Source: Phenylobacterium sp.
GTDB lineage: Bacteria > Pseudomonadota > Alphaproteobacteria > Caulobacterales > Caulobacteraceae
DNA length: 6,080 nucleotides
Direction: 5' to 3'
NCBI GenBank assembly: GCA_025350885.1
Contig: JANXXA010000166.1
Span: forward strand, 1-6,080
Both the position numbers and the translations under genes were made by a program. The notes under the pieces were generated by a model. That model saw only the letters and a list, made by a program, of their open reading frames with translations. It did not search any database and was not told where the DNA came from. Below are positions 1 through 5,156 of the stretch, piece by piece (the first letter of the stretch is position 1; the number at the start of each line of letters is the position of its first letter).

Positions 1-4
1 CGGG

Positions 5-2026
5 TCAGCGCCGGTAGGTGAAGCCGACGCGCAGGGTGCGGGGCTCTGAGAAGCTGCTGACGAAGTCGGCGGTCTTGCCGGTCGTGATCCTGGCGTCGGC
101 GGCGTTGTCGACGGCCAGGTAGACCTCTTGGTCGGGAGCGAGGCTCCAGGCGGCGCGCAGGTTGAGTTCGGCTCCGGGCGCGAGGCGGCGCAGGTTCTGG
201 TCGTCCTCGAACGCCAGGCTGACGTAGCGCAGGGCGCCACTGAGCGTCAGCTTGTCGCTCGCCCGCCAGTCGAGCCCCGCCGTGACCGTCCACTCCGGCG
301 TCTGGGCCGGCCTGCGACCGGTGAGCTGCCGGGCCGTAGCCCCACCATCGACCCGGGCGTGAGTGTAGGCGAAGGCCGTGCGCCAGGTCAGGGCGGTGCG
401 CACCTCGCCGGTGGCCTCGCCCTCCACGCCCCAGGCGTCGATCTCGCCGGCGTTCTGCCGCTGGCGCAGCGTGCCGCCGGCCGGAATGAACCCGGCGATG
501 GGCAGGACGATCCCAGGCCCCGTGCCCAGGGTGACGTTGAGGATCGGGTCGTTCAGCTGGTTGTAGAACACCGTGGCCTGCCAGTGGACGGGGCCGTCGC
601 CGCCGATCCCGGCCTCGACGCCGCTCAATTTCTCGGGCCGCAGCCGGGGATTGGCTTCGGTGATATCGTTGCCCACCCGGAATGGCCGGTGCAGCTCGTT
701 GAGGGTCGGCGGGCGGAAACCGGCATAGGCCGCGCCGCGCAGCCAGAGGTCCGGCGAGAGCGTATAGCGCAGGCCGATGCGGCCGGTCGGCACCGTGCCC
801 GAGTCGTCCGACGCCGAGGTATTGAGGCTGGTGACGCCGGTCGCCAGCACAAACTCATGCCGCTCGGCGTCGCTCGAGCTCCAGGTGTCCAGCCGCACGC
901 CGCCGGTGGCGATCCATGGCCCCTGGTCATAGGCGCCCTCCAGATAGACCCCGCCGACGAAGGTCTTGCCGCCGGCGTCGCGGCCCATGGTGAAGGCGCC
1001 GCTGATCACCCGGAACTGCTCATGGTCGGTCCCCTTGGCCCAGCGCGCGTCCGCGCCGAGCTCCCAGGACGCCTGACCCAGGCGGCCCTGCAGGGCCGCA
1101 TTGAGGCCGTAGCCGCGGGCCGGGGTGGAGAGCTGGTTGTTGGCTGGCGTCGTCGTCGCCCGTCCGGCGGCGACAGCGACGGAGCTGTTGGCCAGGTCAC
1201 TGGTCCGCGTCCAGGCCTGCACCCGCCAGCCGCCGACCTCGCCGGTGGCCGGCCGCGCCAGGGTCAGCGTCGCCGAGGTTCCCTTGGCGGTCGAGCCGGC
1301 CCCCAGCAGACCCGCGCCGCGCTTTTCCTCGAACGAGCCCAGGCGCAGGGCTGCATCGACGTCGCCGAAACTGTGCTGCGCGCGCAAGGCGACGCTGGCG
1401 TCCTTCAGGCTCAGCGGCCGGTCCGCGGCGCCGGCGGCCTTGCCGCGCACCGGGGTGTAGCCGTCACTGGATTCCGCCACGGCGGTCAGCAGGAAGCTCC
1501 TTGTGCCGCCCGAGATTGCCCCGCGATAGCCGCCGCGCTCGCCGGCCGAGACGTCAAACGCGCCAAGTCCGTCGCGCGCGCCGCGCTCCTGCAAGGCCAC
1601 CACGCCGGTCAGCGCGCCGGCGCCATAGGGGCCGGCGCCCGCGCCCCGCACGATGGTCGCGCCGTCCAGCCCTTCGGCCGGCAAGGCGGTCCAGATGACC
1701 CAGCCGCCGAACGGATCGTTGACCGGCGCACCGTCCAGGGTCACCAGCGCCCGACCCGCGCCCGAGCCGCCGATGCTGCGCAGGGAGACGCCCTGCGTCG
1801 TCGGATTGGCCGAGAGCGAGGTGGTGCGCCGAAACAGCGAGACACCCGGCGCGCTTTCCAGCGCCTGGTCGAGGCGCGGTGTCGCCTTGAGGATCGCCGG
1901 ATCGATGCGCACGGCGCTGAACGCGGCGTCGCCGCCCAGCGGCGCGAGTCTTGGCGGATAGACGACGACGGCTTCGACTTGAGCGACGGGCGGCGGGGCA
2001 ACCGGCGGAGGGGTAACGGCGGGCAT
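5..2026 (-). CDS. TonB-dependent outer-membrane receptor
   Basis: The product is a 22-strand beta-barrel importer of the TonB-dependent receptor family; the imported substrate cannot be told from sequence (a metal chelate or vitamin is usual). Numbered from the ATG at 2026 (673 aa), a Pro-rich stretch at 1-15 leads into a TonB-box-like EAVVVYPPR at about 18-26. The plug domain follows at about 33-147, with the family signatures NPTTQGVSLR, LVTLDG and NDPFGGWV, ending in PYGAGALTGVVAL. The rest is barrel, including GFRPPTLNELHRPF at about 435-450 and the typical end TLRVGFTYRR. The stop is TGA at 5-7. The 2026 ATG has a weak AAGG about 10 bases upstream. A TTG at 2101 in the same frame would overlap the divergent SDR gene and adds no hydrophobic leader. 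An in-frame stop at 2120-2122 blocks further extension. No start therefore gives a Sec signal peptide, which the protein should need, so the 5' end may be damaged or misread. The family call is secure; the start is not. Confidence 0.9.
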   Translation of the reverse strand: MPAVTPPPVAPPPVAQVEAVVVYPPRLAPLGGDAAFSAVRIDPAILKATPRLDQALESAPGVSLFRRTTSLSANPTTQGVSLRSIGGSGAGRALVTLDGAPVNDPFGGWVIWTALPAEGLDGATIVRGAGAGPYGAGALTGVVALQERGARDGLGAFDVSAGERGGYRGAISGGTRSFLLTAVAESSDGYTPVRGKAAGAADRPLSLKDASVALRAQHSFGDVDAALRLGSFEEKRGAGLLGAGSTAKGTSATLTLARPATGEVGGWRVQAWTRTSDLANSSVAVAAGRATTTPANNQLSTPARGYGLNAALQGRLGQASWELGADARWAKGTDHEQFRVISGAFTMGRDAGGKTFVGGVYLEGAYDQGPWIATGGVRLDTWSSSDAERHEFVLATGVTSLNTSASDDSGTVPTGRIGLRYTLSPDLWLRGAAYAGFRPPTLNELHRPFRVGNDITEANPRLRPEKLSGVEAGIGGDGPVHWQATVFYNQLNDPILNVTLGTGPGIVLPIAGFIPAGGTLRQRQNAGEIDAWGVEGEATGEVRTALTWRTAFAYTHARVDGGATARQLTGRRPAQTPEWTVTAGLDWRASDKLTLSGALRYVSLAFEDDQNLRRLAPGAELNLRAAWSLAPDQEVYLAVDNAADARITTGKTADFVSSFSEPRTLRVGFTYRR

Positions 2027-2088
2027 GAGCAGGGAACCTTGCGGCGCGAGGGCTGGGCATTGGCGGGCGACAGGGCTATCCAGCCGCG

Positions 2089-2850
2089 ATGGAGAGCGCA
2101 ACAGCCAAGGTCGCCATCGTCACCGGTGCAGGCAGCGGGATCGGCCGGGCTGTGTCCCTGGCGCTACTCAATGCCGGCTGGGCGGTGACGCTGGCCGGCC
2201 GTCGGGCGCAGGCGCTGGCGGAGACCGCGAGCCTTGCCGGCGACGCCTCGGCGCGCGCCCTGGCTCACGTTACCGATGTCGCCGAGCCGGCGTCCGTCGC
2301 CGCGCTGTTTGCCGCGACCAAGGCTCGGTTCGGCCGGTTGGACCTGCTGTTCAACAATGCCGGGACTGGCGCGCCCCCCGTGCCGCTGGAAGACCTCTCG
2401 CTCGACCAGTGGAAACGCGTCGTCGATATCAACCTGACCGGCGCTTTCCTCTGCACCCAGGGCGCGTTCCGGCTGATGAAGGACCAGGACCCGCGCGGGG
2501 GCCGGATCATCAACAACGGCTCGATCTCGGCGCATGTCCCGCGACCCCGCTCGGTCGCTTACACGGCCACCAAGCACGCCATCACCGGCCTGACCCGCTC
2601 GACCTCGCTTGACGGACGACCCTACGACATCGCCTGCGGCCAGATCGACATCGGCAATGCGGGCACGGAGATGACCCGGCGCATGGCGTCGGGAGTCATG
2701 CAGGCCGACGGCTCCATCGCGCCTGAGCCAACCATGGACGTCGCCGCCGTGGCCGACGCGGTGCTCTACATGGCTGGCCTGTCGCGGGGCGCCAACGTCC
2801 AGTTCATGACGGTGATGGCGACCAGGATGCCGTTCATCGGGCGGGGGTAG
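2089..2850 (+). CDS. Classical short-chain dehydrogenase/reductase (SDR)
   Basis: This is a cytosolic NAD(P)-dependent oxidoreductase of the classical SDR family, 253 aa, the usual length. Visible landmarks are the nucleotide-binding TGAGSGIG at 12-19, Asp63 in VTDV (adenine pocket), NNAG at 89-92, Asn115 in DINLTG, catalytic Ser145 in NNGSIS, and Tyr158/Lys162 in YTATK. Ser and Tyr are 13 residues apart, as in classical SDRs, so the tetrad N115-S145-Y158-K162 is intact. After the second beta strand comes AGRR (36-39); the arginines there suggest NADP(H) over NAD(H), which is inference. The C-terminal part, with [13 protein letters not shown] and the ending MPFIGRG, resembles a widespread proteobacterial SDR subgroup of unknown substrate. 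The ATG at 2089 gives the expected short run-in to the Rossmann motif, but no good Shine-Dalgarno sequence precedes it. The gene is divergent from the receptor, with a 62 bp gap, and is followed by a GC-rich hairpin. Confidence 0.93.
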   Translation: MESATAKVAIVTGAGSGIGRAVSLALLNAGWAVTLAGRRAQALAETASLAGDASARALAHVTDVAEPASVAALFAATKARFGRLDLLFNNAGTGAPPVPLEDLSLDQWKRVVDINLTGAFLCTQGAFRLMKDQDPRGGRIINNGSISAHVPRPRSVAYTATKHAITGLTRSTSLDGRPYDIACGQIDIGNAGTEMTRRMASGVMQADGSIAPEPTMDVAAVADAVLYMAGLSRGANVQFMTVMATRMPFIGRG

Positions 2851-2875
2851 TCGCGCGGCCTTCGCGCCGGCGCGA
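2851..2875 (+). terminator. Possible weak terminator hairpin after the SDR gene
   Basis: TCGCGCGGC and GCC-g-GCGCGA can pair into a 9 bp stem with one bulged G and a loop of six bases, starting directly after the SDR stop. There is no T-run after it (CCTTG follows), so intrinsic termination would be weak. It could simply reflect high GC content. Confidence 0.3.
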
Positions 2876-2877
2876 CC

Positions 2878-2906
2878 TTGCCAAGCTCACGGTTGGTTGA
2901 TATCAT
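2878..2906 (+). promoter_or_regulatory. Sigma-70-type promoter of the FitAB-like module
   Basis: TTGCCA (2878-2883) and TATCAT (2901-2906) are each one mismatch from the -35 and -10 consensus and are separated by an ideal 17 bp. The -10 is preceded by TGA (2898-2900), an extended -10 element. Transcription would start near 2913, about 22 bases before the antitoxin ATG. This is one of the few AT-rich patches in the window. Assignment is by consensus match only. Confidence 0.6.
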
Positions 2907-2919
2907 TGATAACATCGAC
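2896..2919 (+). promoter_or_regulatory. Putative autoregulatory operator over the -10 element
   Basis: Overlapping symmetries lie on the -10 box. There is an 8 bp palindrome TGATATCA (2898-2905) and an 11 bp inverted repeat TATCATTGATA (2901-2911). A near-perfect 9 bp tandem repeat is also present, TTGATATCA then TTGATAACA (2897-2914, 8 of 9 identical). Ribbon-helix-helix antitoxins such as FitA commonly bind paired short sites in their own promoter, so binding here by the antitoxin-toxin complex would block the promoter. Function is inferred from position and symmetry. Confidence 0.5.
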
Positions 2920-2921
2920 TT

Positions 2922-2927
2922 GAGGAG
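2922..2927 (+). promoter_or_regulatory. Ribosome binding site fixing the antitoxin start
   Basis: GAGGAG lies 7 bases before the ATG at 2935. It excludes the longer reading from a TTG at 2878, which would have to be translated through the promoter. Confidence 0.75.
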
Positions 2928-2934
2928 AATCCAG

Positions 2935-3171
2935 ATGGCCGATCTGCTTGTTCGCGGCCTCGACGACGGCGTGGTTCGCGCGCTGAAGGCGCGGGCAGGC
3001 GCGCACGGCCGCAGCGCCGAGGCGGAACACCGCGAAATTCTGACAGCCGCCTTGGCCCGTCCCCAGCGGCGCAGCCTGGCGGAGGTTCTGTCATCGATGC
3101 CTGACGTCGGGCGGGATGCGGACTTCGAACGCCAGCGAGACAGCGGAGAACCTGCGGGTGTATTTGATTGA
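2935..3171 (+). CDS. FitA-like ribbon-helix-helix antitoxin
   Basis: This is a 78-aa protein that should bind and inhibit the PIN toxin encoded next and repress the shared promoter. Residues 2-8 (ADLLVRG) form the single beta strand typical of FitA/Arc-type ribbon-helix-helix DNA-binding domains. They are followed by the helices DDGVVRALKARAGAHGRS and AEAEHREILTAAL up to about residue 40. The motif with small residues around HGRSAEAEHREIL is characteristic of the FitA-like group. Residues about 44-78 form the polar C-terminal tail that in this family wraps the toxin and contributes an arginine to its active site; Arg60, Arg66 and Arg68 are available. The start is set by the ATG with GAGGAG upstream. 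The 3' end overlaps the toxin gene by 14 bp. The sequence shows the fold and the pairing; antitoxin activity is inferred from family and context. Confidence 0.87.
   Translation: MADLLVRGLDDGVVRALKARAGAHGRSAEAEHREILTAALARPQRRSLAEVLSSMPDVGRDADFERQRDSGEPAGVFD
3145..3148 (+). promoter_or_regulatory. Ribosome binding site supporting the GTG start of the first toxin
   Basis: GGAG lies 9 bases before the GTG at 3158, inside the antitoxin coding region. It favours the short toxin form beginning MYLIDTN over longer upstream readings. Confidence 0.55.
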
Positions 3172-3583
3172 CACCAATGTGATCAGCGAAGCCCGAAGGA
3201 GGGGCCGAGCAAATCGCGGTGTTGTGCGCTTCTTCGATGAGGTCGCGGCGGCCGGCGCGCCTGTCTATCTGGCGTCGATCACGGTTGGCGAACTGCGCCG
3301 GGGCGTGGAGCTCATTCGCCATCGCGGCGACACGGATCAGGCCAATCAGATCGACGCGTGGCTGGCGGCCATCCTCGATCAATTCAGCGACAGGATCCTC
3401 GCCTACGATGCGGACGCCGCGCAGGTCTGGGGCCACCTGCGCGCGCCGAACGGCGAACATGCGCTGGACAAGCAGATCGCCGCGATCGCCCTGGTCAACG
3501 ATCTGACGGTCGTGACACGCAACACCGCCGACTTCGCCGGAACCGGTGTCCGCCTCGAAAATCCCTTCCTGACGTCGATATGA
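3158..3583 (+). CDS. vapC: PIN-domain toxin RNase, FitB/VapC family (first module)
   Basis: A predicted Mg-dependent endoribonuclease toxin of 141 aa, normal for the family. Acidic PIN-domain residues are in place: Asp5 in LIDTNVISE, Glu45 in TVGELRRGVE, Asp104 in HALDKQIAAIA, and Asp125 in TRNTADF near the end. DTNVISE and the RNTADF block are typical of the FitB-like subgroup, which agrees with the FitA-like antitoxin upstream. I chose GTG at 3158 because it places the first Asp at residue 5, as usual, and has GGAG upstream. A longer reading from 3116 adds 14 residues lying inside the antitoxin gene. The 14 bp overlap with the antitoxin implies coupled translation. All key residues are present, so the toxin looks intact; its RNA target cannot be predicted from this sequence. 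Confidence 0.9.
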   Translation: MYLIDTNVISEARRRGRANRGVVRFFDEVAAAGAPVYLASITVGELRRGVELIRHRGDTDQANQIDAWLAAILDQFSDRILAYDADAAQVWGHLRAPNGEHALDKQIAAIALVNDLTVVTRNTADFAGTGVRLENPFLTSI

Positions 3584-3618
3584 TCCGGCGGGGCCGACGC
3601 GTTCAATTGGCGCGGGGA

Positions 3619-3654
3619 TTGCCAGGTATCATTCCTTACACCAAAGTAAGGAAT
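3619..3654 (+). promoter_or_regulatory. Leader of the second TA module with a perfect 9 bp inverted repeat
   Basis: ATTCCTTAC (3631-3639) and GTAAGGAAT (3646-3654) are exact inverted repeats around ACCAAA. The repeat lies 20 bp before the AbrB-type antitoxin gene and is AT-rich within GC-rich DNA, which suits an autoregulatory operator. A -35-like TTGCCA (3619-3624) precedes it. With 17 bp spacing the -10 would be CAAAGT (3642-3647), only a half match, so the promoter itself is poorly defined. With no T-run and an antitoxin gene just downstream, an operator is more likely than a terminator. Confidence 0.55.
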
Positions 3655-3674
3655 AACTAGGATGAGATGAACCC

Positions 3675-3929
3675 ATGACGACGGCCACGCTCACCAGCAA
3701 GGGACAGATCACCGTACCCGTCGCCGTGCGCCAGGCGATGGGTGTCGATACGGGTGATCGGGTCGAATTCGTCGAGATCGCACCGGGCCGCTACGAAGTC
3801 CTTGCCGTTACGCAGTCGGTCACCGCCCTCAAGGGCATGTTTGGCAAGCCCGCCCAGCCGGTGTCGATCAAGGACATGAACGCGGCCATCGCGCGCCAGG
3901 GGGCCGCGGCCGCGAAAGTCACCACGTGA
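3675..3929 (+). CDS. AbrB/SpoVT-fold antitoxin
   Basis: An 84-aa protein with an N-terminal swapped-hairpin AbrB domain at about 3-46: TATLTSKGQITVPVAVRQAMGV is the classic signature, followed by GDRVEFVEIAPGRYEVLAV. Such domains dimerise and bind palindromic operators; the 9 bp inverted repeat just upstream is the obvious candidate site. The C-terminal half, from about 50 (ALKGMFGKPAQPVSIKDMNAAIARQG), matches the toxin-binding tail of VapC-linked AbrB antitoxins. The start ATG at 3675 puts the signature at its normal distance from the N-terminus. The nearest purine-rich site, AGGA at 3659-3662, is rather far (12 bases). The stop codon overlaps the toxin start in GTGA. Role as antitoxin and repressor is inferred from fold and pairing. 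Confidence 0.9.
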   Translation: MTTATLTSKGQITVPVAVRQAMGVDTGDRVEFVEIAPGRYEVLAVTQSVTALKGMFGKPAQPVSIKDMNAAIARQGAAAAKVTT

Positions 3930-4330
3930 TCGGCTTGGATACCAATGTGCTGGTCCGCTACATCATGCAGGATGACGCCCGGCAATCGGCTCAGGCGACC
4001 AGCCTGATCGAAGAGCTCAGCGCGCAGTCGCCGGGCTTTGTGCCGCTGGTCGCCGTTGTTGAACTGGTCTGGGTTCTGTCATCGGCCTATCGACTCGCCC
4101 CCGGTCAGGTCGCTCAAGCCCTCGAAAGCCTCCTGCGCACCAAGGAGATCGTTGTCGATCAGGCCGAAACCGTGTGGAAGGCCTTACGAGCGTTCCAGGG
4201 CTCGCGGGCCGACTTCGCCGACTGCCTGATCGCCCAGACCGCGCTGGCGGCCGGCTGCGAGCGCACGATGACCTTCGACCGGGTCGCGGCGCTCGAAGGC
4301 GGGATGACGCTGGTTCCTCAGTCGACGTAG
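3926..4330 (+). CDS. vapC: VapC PIN-domain toxin RNase (second module)
   Basis: A 134-aa predicted Mg-dependent endoribonuclease. PIN-domain acids are visible: Asp5 in IGLDTNVLVRY, Glu46 in VAVVELVWVL, Asp96 and Asp99 in ADFADCLIA, and Asp118 in TMTFDR. This layout is the common VapC type seen beside AbrB-fold antitoxins and differs clearly from the FitB-like toxin 350 bp upstream, so the two modules are not a recent duplication. The GTG start at 3926 overlaps the antitoxin stop by four bases (GTGA), indicating translational coupling; no separate ribosome site is evident. At its 3' end the gene overlaps the convergent crotonase gene by 13 bp. No catalytic residue appears to be lost, so the module is probably functional. 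Confidence 0.92.
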   Translation: MIGLDTNVLVRYIMQDDARQSAQATSLIEELSAQSPGFVPLVAVVELVWVLSSAYRLAPGQVAQALESLLRTKEIVVDQAETVWKALRAFQGSRADFADCLIAQTALAAGCERTMTFDRVAALEGGMTLVPQST

Positions 4331-5133
4331 ACCGCCGCGCGTTTCTGCAGGTTGGCCATCACCGCTTCGACCTGATTGACCGAGCCGATCAGCGCCCCCT
4401 GTTCCCGGCTCTCCTCCAGCAAGAGCGCATGCTGGTCGCCGTCGCCCATCAGGTTGAGCAGCCGCTTGCCGGCGCGGATGGCGTGGGGGTTCCTGCCCGC
4501 GATCTCGGCGGCCAGCGCCAGGGCCTCGGCGCGCGGATCGGCGCAGACGCGGGTGGCCAGGCCAATGGCGACCGCCTCCTCACCGCCGAAGATGCGACCG
4601 CTGTAGGTCAGCTCGCGGGCCACGTCGTCGCGCACCAGGCCGCGCATCAGCACCATGCCGGCCATGTCGGGGATCAGCCCCCACTTGATCTCCAGGACCG
4701 CCAGCTTCACGTCCGGGGCCACGAACCGCAGGTCCGCCCCCAACGCCAACTGGAAGCCGCCGCCGAACGCCACCCCATGCACGGCGGCGATCACCGGCAC
4801 GGGAATCTCGCGCCAGACCATGCAGGCATGCTGGGCGCGGTTGGACCCGCCCTCGGTGCGCTTGGGCGTCATCAGCGACGCCGACGCATCACGGTTGCGC
4901 GCCGCCCCGCCTGACGCCATCGCCTGGAAGCTGCCCATGTCGAGCCCGGCGCAGAACGCCCGGCCCTCACCCGACAGCACCACGGCGCGAACGCCAGCCT
5001 CGCCCTTCAGCCGTTCGCCCGTCTCGATCAGGGCTGCGAACATGGCGTCGTCCAGCGCATTCATCTTGTCGGCGCGGACCAGGCGTACGTCGGCGACGCC
5101 GTCCCGGATATCCACCGTCACGCGGTCGTTCAT
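4318..5133 (-). CDS. Crotonase / enoyl-CoA hydratase family protein
   Basis: A 271-aa cytosolic acyl-CoA enzyme of the crotonase superfamily. The oxyanion-hole regions are visible: RAFCAGLDM at 58-66 and HGVAFGGGFQLAL at 119-131. Where rat mitochondrial enoyl-CoA hydratase has its first catalytic Glu (Glu144), this protein appears to have Gln128. The second Glu is kept as Glu148 (VLEIKWG), and Asp156 follows eight residues later (LIPDMAG). An acidic pair with this spacing is seen in delta3,5-delta2,4-dienoyl-CoA isomerases (Glu196/Asp204 in rat), so an isomerase or other crotonase reaction is as likely as hydration. The overall sequence resembles the bacterial group usually labelled 'crotonase/enoyl-CoA hydratase family protein'. 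The ATG at 5133 has a strong ribosome site. It is downstream of the GST-like gene with a 23 bp gap, probably in one operon, and overlaps the convergent toxin gene at its 3' end. Confidence 0.92.
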   Translation of the reverse strand: MNDRVTVDIRDGVADVRLVRADKMNALDDAMFAALIETGERLKGEAGVRAVVLSGEGRAFCAGLDMGSFQAMASGGAARNRDASASLMTPKRTEGGSNRAQHACMVWREIPVPVIAAVHGVAFGGGFQLALGADLRFVAPDVKLAVLEIKWGLIPDMAGMVLMRGLVRDDVARELTYSGRIFGGEEAVAIGLATRVCADPRAEALALAAEIAGRNPHAIRAGKRLLNLMGDGDQHALLLEESREQGALIGSVNQVEAVMANLQKRAAVYVD

Positions 5134-5140
5134 CGCAAGA

Positions 5141-5147
5141 GCTCCTC
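5141..5147 (-). promoter_or_regulatory. Ribosome binding site of the crotonase gene
   Basis: On the minus strand GAGGAGC ends 7 bases before the ATG at 5133. It sits in the short gap after the GST-like gene, confirming the start and suggesting cotranscription with independent initiation. Confidence 0.75.
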
Positions 5148-5156
5148 AAAGACAGA

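Noticed and set aside
128..2188. A 686-codon open frame on the plus strand running antisense across almost the whole receptor gene.
   Set aside because: Its translation is rich in Gly, Ala, Arg and Pro with no domain or motif, whereas the minus strand gives a full TonB-dependent receptor. Long antisense frames are expected in DNA of this GC content.
2025..2612. A 195-codon plus-strand frame over the SDR gene.
   Set aside because: It is out of frame with the intact SDR, which has all catalytic motifs, and its translation is Arg/Gly-rich low-complexity sequence.
2903..3460. A 185-codon minus-strand frame over the first toxin-antitoxin module.
   Set aside because: It shows no family signature and runs antisense to two well-supported genes, including their promoter region.
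3662..3678. Two tiny chained frames before the AbrB-type antitoxin (ATG AGA TGA, then ATG AAC CCA TGA) whose stops overlap the next ATG, resembling a coupled leader.
   Set aside because: Two- and three-codon frames are easily produced by chance in the string ATGAGATGAACCCATGA, and nothing else supports translation of them.
2851..4330. Possible insertion sequence, integrase, tRNA attachment site or terminal repeats flanking the toxin-antitoxin islet.
   Set aside because: I see no transposase or integrase gene, no tRNA, and no matching direct or inverted repeats at the two ends of the islet within this window.
4174..4914. A 246-codon plus-strand frame antisense to the crotonase gene.
   Set aside because: The translation is rich in His, Gln, Arg and Gly without motifs, and starts inside the second toxin gene in another frame. 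It is a shadow of the crotonase.
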